This document shows, one piece after another, positions 1 through 11,706 of a stretch of 64,000 nucleotides of DNA (its first letter is position 1; each line of letters opens with the position of its first letter). A program made the translations under genes and the position numbers. The notes beneath the pieces were generated by a model. It saw only the letters and a list, made by a program, of their open reading frames with translations, was not told the DNA's origin and did not search any database. Source of the DNA: Candidatus Ornithospirochaeta avicola (GTDB taxonomy: Bacteria; Spirochaetota; Spirochaetia; Sphaerochaetales; Sphaerochaetaceae); the NCBI GenBank assembly GCA_019113245.1, contig DXHU01000023.1, forward strand, positions 62,001 through 126,000. Reading direction: 5' to 3'.

Positions 1-46
1 CGATTGCTATTGATGAGAAAACACTCTTTCCTTTTCCCTTTATCAT

Positions 47-532
47 TTATTTGATGACCTCCAAAACCTTGTCTCCAGCCTTGACGCTTTCTGAAGTGAA
101 TACCTTCACATCTTTAAAATCATCACTGTTGCAGATGACCATCGGAGTTATTGTCTCAAAACCCTTGCTCTTGAGAAAATCAAGATCGAATTTGATAAGT
201 TCATCCCCTTTCTTGACACTGTCTCCTGTCTGCTTGAGAACTGTAAAGCCCTCGCCTTTGAGACTGATTGTCTCCAAACCCACATGGATGAGGATTTCAA
301 GTCCTGAATCTGTTATGAGATTTACAGCATGACCTGTGTCAAACATAAGATCTATCTTTGCATCAATAGGAGCACGGAGGACGCCTTCAGAAGGCTCGAT
401 TGCAACTCCCTTACCCATAAGACCGTCACTGAATGTAGGATCTGGAACCTTTGTTATATCTACAGCTTTACCGCCAACTGGTGCACCCAGAACAATGCCT
501 TCCTTTTTCTTGAGGAAATCAAAAACTCCCAT
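47..532 (-). CDS. crr: PTS glucose-type IIA component (IIA-Glc)
   Basis: A free-standing 161-residue IIA domain of the glucose PTS superfamily. It takes phosphate from HPr and passes it to a IIB domain, or regulates partner proteins. The two active-site histidines are visible: His68 in DTGHAV and His83 in EILIHVGLET, matching His75 and His90 of E. coli IIA-Glc. The length equals that of a lone Crr protein, with no fused IIB or IIC. The ATG at 532 has an ideal AGGAGG Shine-Dalgarno, and an extended -10 element lies about 40 bases upstream. No IIC permease is visible here, so it may serve permeases encoded elsewhere or be regulatory. Confidence 0.93.
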   Translation of the reverse strand: MGVFDFLKKKEGIVLGAPVGGKAVDITKVPDPTFSDGLMGKGVAIEPSEGVLRAPIDAKIDLMFDTGHAVNLITDSGLEILIHVGLETISLKGEGFTVLKQTGDSVKKGDELIKFDLDFLKSKGFETITPMVICNSDDFKDVKVFTSESVKAGDKVLEVIK

Positions 533-570
533 AGCTTAGCCTCCTAGTACGCATACATACGCTTGTTTAA

Positions 571-579
571 GTATAACAT
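571..579 (-). promoter_or_regulatory. Extended -10 promoter candidate for crr
   Basis: On the minus strand the sequence TGTTATACT fits an extended -10 (TGn plus TATACT, 5/6 match to TATAAT). No good -35 is seen. It lies about 40 bases before the crr ATG, in an otherwise AT-rich gap (533-678) that holds nothing else recognisable. Confidence 0.4.
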
Positions 580-678
580 TAAAAAATCAGTTTCATATAA
601 CAAAAAATGCAACTAATATAACTTTTTCTGTAAAAATCATAGGAAAATCATGTAAAAATATTATTATAAACGATTATT

Positions 679-1227
679 TCAGTTCTCTATGACTAAACAG
701 TCGGAAAAATCAAATGCAGAAAAGTACATATCCTCAAGGGGTATGTACAGACTTATGTACTGCTCAAAAATCTGTGGGGAAGTGCGTTTTTCTATCCTTT
801 CCAGTCTTTTTCCAACATCTGACTTCAAAATGTATTTCAAATTATATGCATGTCTGAATTCAGGATTGAGTGCATATACGCCTTCAACTATCCTGATTCT
901 GCTTTTTATCAGCTTCTTTTCTTTAATGCACTGGCTTCTGCAATCAAATACAGAATATTCAAACGATGGAAGATTAATCTGGCTTACAACCTCAGAGAGA
1001 AATCTCTTCTTGTCAAGGAAATTTCCAGCAACTGTAAAATTTTCCGCCTTTCTCTCTTTTATGGGAATGAAGAAATCATCCATATGGATTATGTCAGCGC
1101 TCAAAATATCTTCTAGTTTCTTTGCCAGTGTTGTCTTGCCGCATCCGCTCTTTCCGTCAATTGCAGCAACAGCCATCCCCTTTCTTTCAAGAAGAGAGGA
1201 GACAGCGTTTATTATTTCTTCAATCAC
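679..1227 (-). CDS. Uridine kinase-like P-loop kinase
   Basis: A 182-residue P-loop NTPase of the uridine kinase/phosphoribulokinase superfamily. The Walker A motif GKSGCGKTT sits near residues 25-33, followed by DIIHMDDFF, the segment that carries the substrate-binding acidic residues in this family, and later VEGVYAL. Its ATG overlaps the ilvB stop codon (ATGA), so it is translated as the last gene of the branched-chain amino acid operon. That context gives no obvious reason for a nucleoside kinase; it may be a passenger or phosphorylate another small molecule. The substrate cannot be fixed from sequence. Confidence 0.75.
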   Translation of the reverse strand: MIEEIINAVSSLLERKGMAVAAIDGKSGCGKTTLAKKLEDILSADIIHMDDFFIPIKERKAENFTVAGNFLDKKRFLSEVVSQINLPSFEYSVFDCRSQCIKEKKLIKSRIRIVEGVYALNPEFRHAYNLKYILKSDVGKRLERIEKRTSPQIFEQYISLYIPLEDMYFSAFDFSDCLVIEN

Positions 1228-2912
1228 GAGAAATCCTCATTGTCAATAAAGCCAATCATGTCATTTATTGATGCACCGGGAGCGACCATTGGAAGAACCT
1301 TGTCATCAAGAGGAATCTCAACATCGACAACACATGCCTTGCCCATGGCAATGACCTCTTCAAGCACCGCCCCAGGATCATCGCTCAGGCTGAGACGCCT
1401 TCCCTCAATTGAGAATGCGGATGCAAGCTTGATCCAGTCAACAGGGGTTGAAAGCGTTGTCTCACTATAGCGTCCATCATAGAAAAGAGTCTGCCACTGG
1501 CGAACCATTCCAAGTGCGTGATTGTTCATAATCAGAATAACTACAGGAAGATTATAGCGTGAGATTGTTGCAAGCTCGTTCATGTTCATCCTGAATGAGC
1601 CATCGCCTGCTATGTTCACGACACGGGCATCAGGACGTGCCATCTGGGCCCCGATTGCCGCTCCTGTGCCAAAGCCCATGGTGCCAAGACCTCCGCTTGT
1701 TAAAAACCTTCGTGCCCTTATGGTCTTTAAAAACTGTGCAGCCCACATCTGATGCTGCCCGACTTCTGTTGTTATCACATTGTTCTCAGGAAGGATCTTC
1801 TCAAGAGCCTTCAATACCTCACGGCTTCTCCTGCTTTCTGTAGTGACCTTCATAGGATAGCGTTCTCTGAGTCTCTGGATATTCTCAATCCATTCATGGT
1901 GGTCAAGAGGATTTGAATCAAAATGAGAGATAAGACGGGAAAGAATCTCCTTAATATCCCCTATCACATGATGTGATGTGTAGATGTTCTTGTCTATTTC
2001 TGCCGGATCCACATCAAGCTGGAGTATTTCTGCCTGACGAGCAAATGTTGATGCATTTGAAATGACACGGTCAGAAAAACGAGCTCCGCATACTATAAGA
2101 AGATCACATGAGTTCACGCACATGTTCGAGAGCTTTGTCCCATGCATTCCCACCATTCCTGTAAAACGGGGGTTTCTGGATTTAACTGCTCCAAGTGCCA
2201 TGAGTGTTGAACATGTTGCACTGTCTGTAAGCTCCAAAAGCCTGTTCAGAAGTTCTGAGGAATCGCTTCTGATTACTCCTCCGCCTATATAGAAGAAAGG
2301 ACGTTTTGCACTCTCGATCATCCTTATTGCCTTATCAAGGTCTTCTTTATTTATCTCTTTCTTCTCATCCTCATCAAGCACAACGTCCTCATCATATTCA
2401 ATTTCTGCAACCTGGAGATCTTTGGGTACATCGACAAGAACAGGACCAGGGCGTCCAGATGATGCGATTTTAAAGGCCATGCGTATTGTCTTTACTATGT
2501 CCTCAGCCCTTTTTATAATCCAGTTGTGCTTTGTCACAGGCATTGTGACACCTGTTATGTCAACCTCCTGGAAACTGTCGCGGCCAAGAAGGGAAAGAGG
2601 AACGTTTCCTGTAATTGCAACAACAGGGGAAGAATCCATATAAGCTGTAGCAAGTCCGGTGACCAGGTTTGTGGCTCCAGGTCCGCTGGTTGCAATGCAC
2701 ACGCCTACCTTTCCGCTTGTCCTTGCATAGCCGTCAGCGGCATGGCTTGCACCCTGCTCGTGAGCAGTTAGGATATGCCTTATATTTCCCTTTTCCTTGT
2801 AAAGCGCATCATAAAGAGGTATGACCTGTCCTCCTGGATAACCGAAAACAGTGTCTACACCTGCCCTTATAAGTTCTTTTACAATTATCTCAGCGCCTGT
2901 AAGCTTCATCAC
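1224..2912 (-). CDS. ilvB: Acetolactate synthase, catalytic (large) subunit
   Basis: Thiamine-diphosphate enzyme that condenses two pyruvates to acetolactate, or pyruvate with 2-oxobutyrate, the first common step of Val/Leu/Ile synthesis. The 562 residues show the usual order: an N-terminal ThDP-binding domain with catalytic Glu52 in TAHEQGASH, a central FAD-binding domain, and a C-terminal domain with the ThDP/Mg motif [12 protein letters not shown]. Family length is about 560-590. The start overlaps the ilvD stop codon (ATGA). The regulatory small subunit ilvN lies at the front of the same operon rather than next to it, which is an uncommon arrangement. Confidence 0.95.
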   Translation of the reverse strand: MMKLTGAEIIVKELIRAGVDTVFGYPGGQVIPLYDALYKEKGNIRHILTAHEQGASHAADGYARTSGKVGVCIATSGPGATNLVTGLATAYMDSSPVVAITGNVPLSLLGRDSFQEVDITGVTMPVTKHNWIIKRAEDIVKTIRMAFKIASSGRPGPVLVDVPKDLQVAEIEYDEDVVLDEDEKKEINKEDLDKAIRMIESAKRPFFYIGGGVIRSDSSELLNRLLELTDSATCSTLMALGAVKSRNPRFTGMVGMHGTKLSNMCVNSCDLLIVCGARFSDRVISNASTFARQAEILQLDVDPAEIDKNIYTSHHVIGDIKEILSRLISHFDSNPLDHHEWIENIQRLRERYPMKVTTESRRSREVLKALEKILPENNVITTEVGQHQMWAAQFLKTIRARRFLTSGGLGTMGFGTGAAIGAQMARPDARVVNIAGDGSFRMNMNELATISRYNLPVVILIMNNHALGMVRQWQTLFYDGRYSETTLSTPVDWIKLASAFSIEGRRLSLSDDPGAVLEEVIAMGKACVVDVEIPLDDKVLPMVAPGASINDMIGFIDNEDFS

Positions 2913-4582
2913 TCCTCCCCGAGCACCGCACCCATATCAGCACTCTTTACTTTCTGCATGTAGCGGTAAAGATATCCGCATTTGACTTTACTCTCAAAGC
3001 TCTTGAGGTTTTTCCTTCTTGTGCTGAGAACTTCTTCTGAAACAAGAAGATCAAGTCTGCCATCATTTATATCTATGTCAATAATGTCCCCTTCTTCAAC
3101 AAGGGCAATCGGGCCAGAAGATGCCGCCTCAGGAGAAACATGCCCGATTGATGCACCCCTTGTCGCACCGGAGAATCTTCCGTCCGTTATCAGGGCAACA
3201 TCATCACCTAGTCCCATTCCCATTATCGCACTGGTGGGAGAAAGCATCTCGCGCATTCCAGGTCCGCCCTTGGGTCCTTCATAGCGGATTACGACAACAT
3301 CGCCCTTTTCTATTTTCCTTCCGTAAATTGCTGCAATTGCTTCTTCTTCAGAATTGAAGACTCTTGCTCTGCCCTTATGAGTGAGCATCTTTTCAGATAC
3401 AGCACTCTTCTTTACAACAGCTCCATTTGGAGCAAGAGAACCGAACAGGATCTTAATGCCACCAGTTGGACTATATGGATCATCCACATTCCTTATGACA
3501 GTAGAATCATAATTTCTAGCATTCTTATAGCTTTCATATATGCTCTTTCCTGTGACTGTCACAGCATCCCTGTTCAGCAGTCCTTTCTTATCCAGCTCAT
3601 TCATCACAGCCATTATTCCGCCAGCTGCATCAAGATCTTCAATGTGATGCTTGCCAGCAGGAGCCAGATGACAAAGGTTAGGAACCATCTCATTGATTCT
3701 GTTTATTTCTTTCAGATCAATCTTTATTCCCACTTCATGCGCAATTGCGGGAAGATGAAGTATCGTATTTGTGCTGCAGCCAAGTGCCATGTCGACCTTC
3801 AAAGCATTCATGAACGCATCCTCAGTCATGATATCCCTTACTCTGATGTCTTTCTTCAACAGCTCCATGACAGCAAATCCTGCTTCTTTTGCAAGGCGTT
3901 CACGCGCGCTAGTGACGCTCAATATCGTGCCGTTTCCAGGAAGGGCCATTCCTATTGCCTCGCACAGGCAGTTCATGCTGTTTGCTGTGTACATTCCGCT
4001 ACAGCTTCCGCATGAAGGACATGCTGAGTTCTCATACTCCAAAAGCTCTTCATCACTTATCAGCCCGGCCTTCTTCTTTCCGACAGCCTCAAACATGACA
4101 GAAAGGCTCATTCCGCTCTTGTCCCCTCCCTTTATATGGCCTGCCATCATCGGACCGCCTGAGATAAATACAGACGGCAGATTGAGTCTTCCCGCTGCCA
4201 TCAGCATCGCAGGAACTATCTTGTCGCAGTTTGGAATAAAGACAAGAGCGTCAAACTGATGAGCCTCCGCCATCACCTCTATGCTGTCTGCAATCAGCTC
4301 ACGGGAAGGGAGAGAATACTTCATTCCGCTGTGCCCCATCGCTATTCCGTCACAGACTCCGATTACAGGAAAAACAACAGGGTTTCCCCCGGCAAGGCGT
4401 ACTGCAGCCTTCACGTCCTCTGCAATCTTATTCAGTTCCTTGTGTCCGGGAATTATCTCATTGAATGCGGATGCTATCCCGATTACAGGAAGCTCCATTT
4501 CCCTGTCCGTCCACCCCAGGGCCTTCAATAGGGATCTGTGAGGAGCTCTGTCCTCACCTTTCTTTATAGTATCGCTTCTCAT
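2909..4582 (-). CDS. ilvD: Dihydroxy-acid dehydratase
   Basis: Iron-sulfur dehydratase of the IlvD/Edd family that makes the 2-oxo acids preceding valine and isoleucine. 557 residues, normal length. Cluster-ligand cysteines are visible in IPNCDK (Cys119) and in CPSCGSCSG (Cys188-194). At the position where [2Fe-2S]-type enzymes have a third Cys (PCNMHL) this protein has PGHKEL, as in E. coli IlvD. That suggests the oxygen-labile [4Fe-4S] type and fits an anaerobe. It overlaps both leuB and ilvB by four bases. Confidence 0.95.
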   Translation of the reverse strand: MRSDTIKKGEDRAPHRSLLKALGWTDREMELPVIGIASAFNEIIPGHKELNKIAEDVKAAVRLAGGNPVVFPVIGVCDGIAMGHSGMKYSLPSRELIADSIEVMAEAHQFDALVFIPNCDKIVPAMLMAAGRLNLPSVFISGGPMMAGHIKGGDKSGMSLSVMFEAVGKKKAGLISDEELLEYENSACPSCGSCSGMYTANSMNCLCEAIGMALPGNGTILSVTSARERLAKEAGFAVMELLKKDIRVRDIMTEDAFMNALKVDMALGCSTNTILHLPAIAHEVGIKIDLKEINRINEMVPNLCHLAPAGKHHIEDLDAAGGIMAVMNELDKKGLLNRDAVTVTGKSIYESYKNARNYDSTVIRNVDDPYSPTGGIKILFGSLAPNGAVVKKSAVSEKMLTHKGRARVFNSEEEAIAAIYGRKIEKGDVVVIRYEGPKGGPGMREMLSPTSAIMGMGLGDDVALITDGRFSGATRGASIGHVSPEAASSGPIALVEEGDIIDIDINDGRLDLLVSEEVLSTRRKNLKSFESKVKCGYLYRYMQKVKSADMGAVLGEE

Positions 4583-5640
4583 AATATCTCTCCTTCGACA
4601 AGACTTCCCATTTCAGATGTACTAATCCAGCTCTCTCCTTCCTTTGCAATGTCCTTTGTTCTGAATCCTTTATCCAGGACAGCTTTGACAGCCTTATCAA
4701 CATCCTCAGCCTCCTTATCGAGATTCAGGCTGTAACGAAGCATCATTGCAGCTGATAGTATTGTTGCAAGAGGATTTGCAATATTCATCCCGGCAATGTC
4801 CGGAGCTGAGCCATGTATCGGCTCATACATTCCCTTCTTTCCGTCAGATAGGGATGCAGATGGAAGAAGCCCTATGCTGCCTGTAATCATGCTTGCCTCA
4901 TCTGAAAGGATGTCTCCGAACATGTTTTCTGTGAGGATGACATCAAACTGGGATGGATTGATTACAAGCTGCATGCTTGCATTATCCACATAAAGATGAT
5001 TGAGCGTGACATCAGGATAGCTTGATGCAACCTCGTTTACAGTCTCTCTCCAGAGTCTTGAGGTCTCAAGCACATTTGCCTTGTCAACACTTGTCACTTT
5101 CTTTTTTCTTTTGCGTGCAGCCTCAAAGGCCTTGATGCTGATTCTTCTTATCTCGTCCTTTGAATAGCTCATCACATCGTATGCACTCTCGCCCTGTCTT
5201 TTCTTCTCGCCAAAATATATTCCGCCTGTAAGTTCTCGTATGACAAGAACATCAATGCCGCCCTTTGTGATGCTGTCTTTGAGAGGGGAAGCAGACAAAA
5301 GCGCATCATAGATTACTGCAGGTCGCATGTTGCAATACAAATTAAGGCTCTTTCTGAGTCCTAAAAGTGCTTTTTCAGGCCTCTTTGATCCTTCCAGAGT
5401 GTCCCACTTCGGGCCTCCGACAGCTCCAAGGAGGACTGCATCGCTTTTCTTTGCCTTTTCTACAGTCACCTCAGGAAGGCACTCTCCCACTTGATCAATT
5501 GCGGCGCCTCCCGCAAGGAGAGCTTCAAAATGAAATTCATGACCATATTTTTTCTCGACAGCCTTGAGGACCTTGACAGCCTCATCAACAATCTCCGGCC
5601 CGATTCCATCTCCTTTTATAACAGCAATACTTGCTTCCAT
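4579..5640 (-). CDS. leuB: 3-Isopropylmalate dehydrogenase
   Basis: NAD-dependent oxidative decarboxylation of 3-isopropylmalate, the third leucine-specific step. The 353-residue protein shows [10 protein letters not shown] at the N-terminus, the substrate-binding arginines in [13 protein letters not shown], the Mg-ligand segment [12 protein letters not shown], and the NAD-loop [12 protein letters not shown]. These together separate it from isocitrate dehydrogenase. The start codon shares one base with the leuD stop, and the 3' end overlaps ilvD by four bases, so translation is probably coupled. Confidence 0.95.
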   Translation of the reverse strand: MEASIAVIKGDGIGPEIVDEAVKVLKAVEKKYGHEFHFEALLAGGAAIDQVGECLPEVTVEKAKKSDAVLLGAVGGPKWDTLEGSKRPEKALLGLRKSLNLYCNMRPAVIYDALLSASPLKDSITKGGIDVLVIRELTGGIYFGEKKRQGESAYDVMSYSKDEIRRISIKAFEAARKRKKKVTSVDKANVLETSRLWRETVNEVASSYPDVTLNHLYVDNASMQLVINPSQFDVILTENMFGDILSDEASMITGSIGLLPSASLSDGKKGMYEPIHGSAPDIAGMNIANPLATILSAAMMLRYSLNLDKEAEDVDKAVKAVLDKGFRTKDIAKEGESWISTSEMGSLVEGEIL

Positions 5641-6125
5641 CAGAAATTCTCCTTCATGTAGTTTATAAGCCCTCCAGCTTTGATCAGATCCTGCATAAAG
5701 GGAGGAAAGCTTTTTGTCTCATACTCTTCATTCTTTGTAATATTCCTTATCTTTCCGCTGTCAAAATCAACTGAGATGATATCGGATGCTTCTATCTTAT
5801 CCGCATCCTTGCACTCTAGAATCGGGAGGGCAATGTTTATGCTGTTGCGGTAGAATATGCGGGCAAAGCTCTTTGCAATCACACAGGAGACTCCAGCGCT
5901 CTTTATTGCAAGAGGAGCATGCTCACGGGAGGAGCCGCACCCGAAATTCTCAAGGGCGACGATTATATCGCCCTTCTTCACATTTTTGACAAAGTCTGCA
6001 TCAATATCCTCCATGCAATGGCTTGCAAGCTCTGATGCATCGCTTGTATTCAGGTAGCGCGCAGGAATGATCACATCCGTATCCACATTGTCTCCGTATT
6101 TGAATACTCTTCCTTCAACTTTCAT
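5640..6125 (-). CDS. leuD: 3-Isopropylmalate dehydratase, small subunit
   Basis: Swivelling-domain subunit of isopropylmalate isomerase, 161 residues, which is the length of the LeuD/HacB short type. [13 protein letters not shown], the substrate loop [11 protein letters not shown] and [12 protein letters not shown] are all present. The frame is open for a further 69 codons upstream, but that stretch lies antisense-free inside leuC and has no homology. The ATG at 6125 has the Shine-Dalgarno GGAGG and shares one base with the leuC stop (TGATG), so this start was chosen. It forms a heterodimer with LeuC. Confidence 0.94.
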   Translation of the reverse strand: MKVEGRVFKYGDNVDTDVIIPARYLNTSDASELASHCMEDIDADFVKNVKKGDIIVALENFGCGSSREHAPLAIKSAGVSCVIAKSFARIFYRNSINIALPILECKDADKIEASDIISVDFDSGKIRNITKNEEYETKSFPPFMQDLIKAGGLINYMKENF

Positions 6126-7381
6126 CAGATGACCTCCTCTGGATGTGTGATATGCCCTGTAACTGCACTGGCAGCTGCTACATAAGGGCTTGAAAGATAT
6201 ACCTCGCTCTTTACATGTCCCATTCTTCCCACGAAATTCCTGTTGGTCGTCGAGATGCACCTTTCTCCCTCTGCAAGTATTCCCATATAGCCCCCAAGGC
6301 ATGGACCGCAGGTAGGAGTCGAGACCACGCAACCTGCATCAATGAATATGTCAACAAGACCCAGCTCTATGCACTCTTTATAAATTTTCTGGGTTGCAGG
6401 AATCACGATTGCCCTGACATATGGCGCAACCTTTTTCCCTTTAAGGATTTCTGCAGCCGCCTTCATGTCAGAAAGCCTTCCATTTGTGCAGCTTCCTATT
6501 ACAACCTGGTCTATCTTTATGTTCCCGGCCTCCTTTGCAAGATGTGTGTTCTCAGGAAGGTGCGGGTAGCTTACTGTGCAGTCGAGCTCTGACAGATCGA
6601 TTTCAATGACATCTGAGTATCTTGCATCCTCATCGCTTTCATAGATCCTAGGCTCTTTTGCTCCGCTGTTTTTCAAATACTCAATTGTCTTTTCGTCAAC
6701 TCGGAATATTCCTGCCTTCGCACCTGCCTCTATTGCCATGTTTGAGATTGTGAAACGGTCATCCATCTCAAGATAGGAAAGAGCTTCTCCAGAGAACTCA
6801 AGAGCCTTGTAGAGTGCTCCGTCAACTCCGATTTTACCTATCAGATGGAGTATCACATCCTTTCCGGTGACAAAGCGCCCGGGCTTCCCCTTGAGGTTAA
6901 CAAGTATGGTCTCCGGGACTTTGAACCAGGCCTTTCCTGTTGCCATTCCGCATGCCATGTCAGTGCTTCCTACTCCTGTTGAGAAAGCTCCGAGAGCACC
7001 GTATGTGCATGTGTGGCTGTCTGCGCCTATTACGACATCGCCTGCTGTGACAAGTCCTTTTTCAGGAAGCAAAGCATGCTCTATTCCCATGCATCCCACT
7101 TCAAAGTAGTTCTTTATGTCCTCTTTTTTTGCAAACTCCCTCATTGCGCGGCACTGCTGGGCGGCCTTGATGTCCTTGTTTGGAGCAAAATGGTCCGGGA
7201 CAAGGGCAATCTTTGTCCTGTCAAAGACATGGGCCTTTCCGAATTTCTCGAATTCCTTTATTGCAACAGGGCTTGTTATGTCATTTCCAAGCACAAGCGA
7301 GAGATCTGAAATGATGAGATCTCCTGGCTCAACGTGATCAAGATGCGCAGAATGCGCAAGTATTTTCTCAACCATTGTCAT
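6125..7381 (-). CDS. leuC: 3-Isopropylmalate dehydratase, large subunit
   Basis: Aconitase-family [4Fe-4S] subunit that isomerises 2- to 3-isopropylmalate with LeuD. The three cluster cysteines are visible in VIGSCTNGR and in [25 protein letters not shown] is the other signature. Starting at 7381 gives 418 residues, the size of the short (HacA-like) LeuC subclass. The frame extends 16 codons further into leuA, but 7381 has GAGAGG eight bases upstream and lies directly after the leuA stop. Confidence 0.94.
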   Translation of the reverse strand: MTMVEKILAHSAHLDHVEPGDLIISDLSLVLGNDITSPVAIKEFEKFGKAHVFDRTKIALVPDHFAPNKDIKAAQQCRAMREFAKKEDIKNYFEVGCMGIEHALLPEKGLVTAGDVVIGADSHTCTYGALGAFSTGVGSTDMACGMATGKAWFKVPETILVNLKGKPGRFVTGKDVILHLIGKIGVDGALYKALEFSGEALSYLEMDDRFTISNMAIEAGAKAGIFRVDEKTIEYLKNSGAKEPRIYESDEDARYSDVIEIDLSELDCTVSYPHLPENTHLAKEAGNIKIDQVVIGSCTNGRLSDMKAAAEILKGKKVAPYVRAIVIPATQKIYKECIELGLVDIFIDAGCVVSTPTCGPCLGGYMGILAEGERCISTTNRNFVGRMGHVKSEVYLSSPYVAAASAVTGHITHPEEVI

Positions 7382-7382
7382 A

Positions 7383-8990
7383 TCAGATACCTCTCTTGTC
7401 AGTATGCTCAAGGAGCATGTCGTTCTCAAAGCTCATGTTCACCGCACTTCCGCCATCAGAGAGAGCATGATTTGAAAGCATCTTGTTTACAGCATTGAGA
7501 CAGCTGAGTATGCTTGCCTCAATTACATCAGTCGAAACTCCGCGTCCGCGATATACCCCGCTCCTGTCAGAGATTTTGACAAACACCTCTCCCTGAGCAT
7601 CTCGATCTTCAGTGAGCGCTTCAAGCTGGTACTCTTCAAGAGAAAAAGGATGCTTTATTATCTTCTCTACACATCTGAGGGATGCGTAAACAGGTCCTGT
7701 TCCCGATGCCACTTCCTGATAGATTTTGTCGCTTCCGCTCTTTTTCAGGCTTATGCATGCTGTGCTTGTCATCCTGTTCCCAGAATTCACGACAAACGAA
7801 TCAAGAGCCCATATCTGTTCATCTGGATTCTCCCTGTTTTCAACAAGCGCCATGATATCGCGCTCTGAAATGTTCTTTTTCTTGTCGCACAGCTTCTTGA
7901 AAGCTGAGAAAAGATCATCCATATGCTCTTTTGATATCTGATACCCCATTTCCTCAAGCTTTTTGGAAAAAGCATGAATTCCGCTGTGCTTTCCAAGAAC
8001 AAGGTTTGTCTTTATGACCCCAACGCTTTCAGGCTTCATGATCTCGTATGTCATGCTGTTGGCCATCATGCCATGCTGATGTATTCCAGATTCATGGGCA
8101 AATGCATTGTCTCCTACAATGGCCTTTGATGGACTGATTCTCACACCTGTTGTTGAAGAAAGAAGGCGTGCGCTCTTCATTATCTCCTCAGTCCTTATTG
8201 CTGTATGAAAGCCGAATTTGTCGCTCCTTGTCTTGAGAGCCATCACAACTTCCTCAAGCGCTGCGTTTCCTGCTCTTTCGCCAATTCCGCAAAGAGTGCA
8301 CTCAACCTGACGCGCGCCTGCTTCAATTCCTGAGATTGTATTTGCAACTGCAAGCCCAAGGTCATTATGGCAATGCATGCTTATAATTGCCTTGTCTATA
8401 TTTCTTACATGGCTTTTTACATAGCTGACCATCTCTTTTATCTCATCAGGAGTTGAGTATCCGACTGTGTCAGGAAGATTAATTGTGCTTGCTCCGCAGT
8501 CAATAGCCTTCTCTACAACGCGGGCCATGTACTCATAGTCGGTCCTGGTTGCATCCTCAAGGGAGAACTCGACATCAGAGCAGAGCGAGCGGGCATATGT
8601 AACAGCTTCCTCAATCCTCTTTAAAGCCTCTTCTCTTGTTATTTTGAGCTTGTATTCAAGATGAAGATCGCTTGTTGCAAGAAACACATGAATCCTGGGA
8701 TGCTTTGCATTCCTAACAGCCCCGTATGCTGCATCTATGTCCTTTTTAAGTGCACGCGCAAGGGATGCAACCACAGGGCGCTCAACTGCTGTGCTGATTG
8801 CCTCAACTGATGCATAATCGCCAGGACTGCTTATGGCAAAGCCTGCCTCGATGATATCCACACCGAGGCTTTCAAGCATCTTTGCCATCCTTATCTTCTC
8901 TTCGATGTTCATGCTGTAGCCTGGAGCCTGCTCTCCATCGCGCAGCGTCGTATCGAAAATGTATACTCTGTTCTTATCAATACCTTCCAT
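7383..8990 (-). CDS. leuA: 2-Isopropylmalate synthase
   Basis: First committed enzyme of leucine synthesis: acetyl-CoA plus 2-oxoisovalerate. The 535 residues begin with the HMGL-like TIM barrel carrying [13 protein letters not shown] and the metal motif SMHCHNDLG, followed by a GIGERAGN segment. A C-terminal allosteric (LeuA dimer) domain spans roughly residues 390-525 and normally mediates leucine feedback inhibition. It contains [13 protein letters not shown] before the linker. It sits 13 bases after ilvC with a weak Shine-Dalgarno. Citramalate synthase is the main alternative, but the gene context favours LeuA. Confidence 0.92.
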   Translation of the reverse strand: MEGIDKNRVYIFDTTLRDGEQAPGYSMNIEEKIRMAKMLESLGVDIIEAGFAISSPGDYASVEAISTAVERPVVASLARALKKDIDAAYGAVRNAKHPRIHVFLATSDLHLEYKLKITREEALKRIEEAVTYARSLCSDVEFSLEDATRTDYEYMARVVEKAIDCGASTINLPDTVGYSTPDEIKEMVSYVKSHVRNIDKAIISMHCHNDLGLAVANTISGIEAGARQVECTLCGIGERAGNAALEEVVMALKTRSDKFGFHTAIRTEEIMKSARLLSSTTGVRISPSKAIVGDNAFAHESGIHQHGMMANSMTYEIMKPESVGVIKTNLVLGKHSGIHAFSKKLEEMGYQISKEHMDDLFSAFKKLCDKKKNISERDIMALVENRENPDEQIWALDSFVVNSGNRMTSTACISLKKSGSDKIYQEVASGTGPVYASLRCVEKIIKHPFSLEEYQLEALTEDRDAQGEVFVKISDRSGVYRGRGVSTDVIEASILSCLNAVNKMLSNHALSDGGSAVNMSFENDMLLEHTDKRGI

Positions 8991-9003
8991 AGTCCTGTCC
9001 TGT

Positions 9004-10519
<1,516 letters not shown>

Positions 10520-10533
10520 CCTTCCTCCCTTGT

Positions 10534-10570
10534 AAAAAAAAGAGCCCGCGGAATTTTTATACCACGGGCC
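10534..10570 (-). terminator. ilv-leu attenuator terminator
   Basis: On the minus strand GCCCGTGG pairs with CCGCGGGC (8 bp, one G-U) around a ten-base loop, followed by a run of about eight U. The upper arm (10561-10566) can instead pair with ACCACG at 10591-10596 just after the leader peptide stop, giving a mutually exclusive antiterminator. This is the standard architecture of ribosome-mediated attenuation. Confidence 0.85.
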
Positions 10571-10596
10571 TATAGCAAAAGAGCTCAACTCGTGGT

Positions 10597-10662
10597 TCAG
10601 CTTCTAAGCAGGCTAATGATAATAAGGGAAGAAAGACTGGAAATGATATTGATTCTGTGCAT
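10597..10662 (-). CDS. Branched-chain amino acid leader peptide
   Basis: A 21-residue open reading frame, MHRINIISSLSSLIIISLLRS in two halves (residues 1-11 MHRINIISSLS, 12-21 SLIIISLLRS). It has a strong AGGAGGAG Shine-Dalgarno and ends 27 bases before the terminator hairpin. Ten of 21 residues are Ile or Leu (six Ile, four Leu) and none is Val. Ribosome stalling at Ile or Leu codons when charged tRNA is scarce would favour the antiterminator pairing and let RNA polymerase enter ilvN. The role is inferred from architecture by analogy with ilvL/leuL leaders; the peptide itself has no further function expected. Confidence 0.85.
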   Translation of the reverse strand: MHRINIISSLSSLIIISLLRS

Positions 10663-10685
10663 GTCTCTCCTCCTTTTATCTTTTT

Positions 10686-10739
10686 ATAATGCTTTTCTAA
10701 CTTATGACAGGTCTTTTGTCAATTGAGGAAAAGCATTAT
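10686..10739. repeat. 12-bp perfect inverted repeat around the ilv-leu promoter
   Basis: ATAATGCTTTTC at 10686-10697 and its exact reverse complement GAAAAGCATTAT at 10728-10739, separated by 30 bases. The left arm overlaps the -10 box and start region, and the right arm lies just upstream of the -35. No U-run follows on either strand, so it is not a terminator. A regulator-binding site or looping pair is the likeliest role. Confidence 0.6.
10694..10722 (-). promoter_or_regulatory. Promoter of the ilv-leu operon
   Basis: Minus-strand TTGACA (10717-10722), 17-base spacer and TAGAAA (10694-10699). The expected start point is about 25 bases before the leader peptide ATG. The spacer and -35 lie between the arms of a 12-bp perfect inverted repeat. 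A second TTGACA occurs 22 bases upstream at 10739-10744 without a good partner. Confidence 0.55.
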
Positions 10740-10758
10740 GTCAAACATTTTCCTTTTC

Positions 10759-11706
10759 TCAAGTCCTTATTTCCCTGTTAAATGGCTTTCCAAGGCTCTT
10801 CGGGCTGTCTTTCTGGTTGCCACTTGTAAGGGCAAGGACAACAATTACAAGCACATATGGAAGCATTACAGCAAACTCGTACGGGAATGATATTCCAAAG
10901 GACTGCATTACTGTCTGGAAAGTCTGGGCAAGCGAGAAAAGAAGTGCTCCGCCCATGATCTTCACAGGATGCCAGTGTCCGAAATAAACAAGGGCAACAG
11001 CAATGAATCCTCTTCCGCTGATAAGCTCATCAGAGAACATCTTCGCATGGCACACAGAAAGATAAGCTCCTCCCAATGCCGCAAGCATTCCTCCAAGGGC
11101 AAGGGCTTCATAGCGTGTTTTAGTGACATTTATTCCCATGCTGTCTGCAGCGCGCGGATAAGTTCCTACGCTTCTCACTTTCAGTCCCCAGGGACTCTTG
11201 AAGAGTATGTAGCATGAAACGGGAACAAGAAGGAAGGCAAGATATGTGACTGCATTGTGCGAAAAGAACATCTTGCCAAGATAAGGTATCTTTGACAAAA
11301 GCGGGATTTCAAGAGTTCCCATTCCCTTTATAGACTGTGTTCCTCCGACAAAATGACGGAAAAGCGTTCCTGCAACACCCACTCCGAACATCTGAAGTCC
11401 GATTCCTGCAATTCCCTGAGGAGCTCGGAATGTTATTACTATCAGTCCGAAGAAAAGCCCCATGAGTGCTCCAGATAAAGCGGCAAGGACAAGGCCGAGC
11501 ACATTATAGATGCCGCCAGCAGATCCAGCTCCTGCAACTGAAAAAGGAACGAGCATGCCGATGAAGGCTCCTATTGCCATTATTCCCTCACAGCCCAGAT
11601 TGAATATTCCGGCCCTCTGGTTGTACATCTCTCCGATGGATGCAAGGAGGAGGGCAACAGATGACGGTATGCAAATGCTTATTATGTTTACAATGATATC
11701 AAGCAT
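10759..11706 (-). CDS. Nucleoside ABC transporter permease (second)
   Basis: A 315-residue inner-membrane permease of the BPD_transp_2 family, the type found in PnrE/NupQ/YufQ purine-nucleoside importers. Eight to ten hydrophobic segments are seen, with the family motif GIFNLGCEGIMAIGAF near residues 32-47 and GRGFIAVALVYFG near 229-241, a loop that contacts the ATPase. The start lies inside the end of the preceding permease (8-base overlap). Last gene of the four-gene transporter operon; about 240 bases separate it from the ilv leader. Confidence 0.9.
   Translation of the reverse strand: MLDIIVNIISICIPSSVALLLASIGEMYNQRAGIFNLGCEGIMAIGAFIGMLVPFSVAGAGSAGGIYNVLGLVLAALSGALMGLFFGLIVITFRAPQGIAGIGLQMFGVGVAGTLFRHFVGGTQSIKGMGTLEIPLLSKIPYLGKMFFSHNAVTYLAFLLVPVSCYILFKSPWGLKVRSVGTYPRAADSMGINVTKTRYEALALGGMLAALGGAYLSVCHAKMFSDELISGRGFIAVALVYFGHWHPVKIMGGALLFSLAQTFQTVMQSFGISFPYEFAVMLPYVLVIVVLALTSGNQKDSPKSLGKPFNREIRT

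Noticed and set aside
3377..4015. 212-codon open frame opposite ilvD
   Set aside because: Antisense shadow of a well-supported gene, with no Shine-Dalgarno or recognisable domain.
6126..6332. 69-codon N-terminal extension of leuD
   Set aside because: Entirely inside leuC in another frame; LeuD homology and the Shine-Dalgarno begin at 6125.
10520..10758. T-box riboswitch before ilvN
   Set aside because: No AGGGUGGNACCGCG-like T-box sequence or specifier arm; the leader peptide explains the region.
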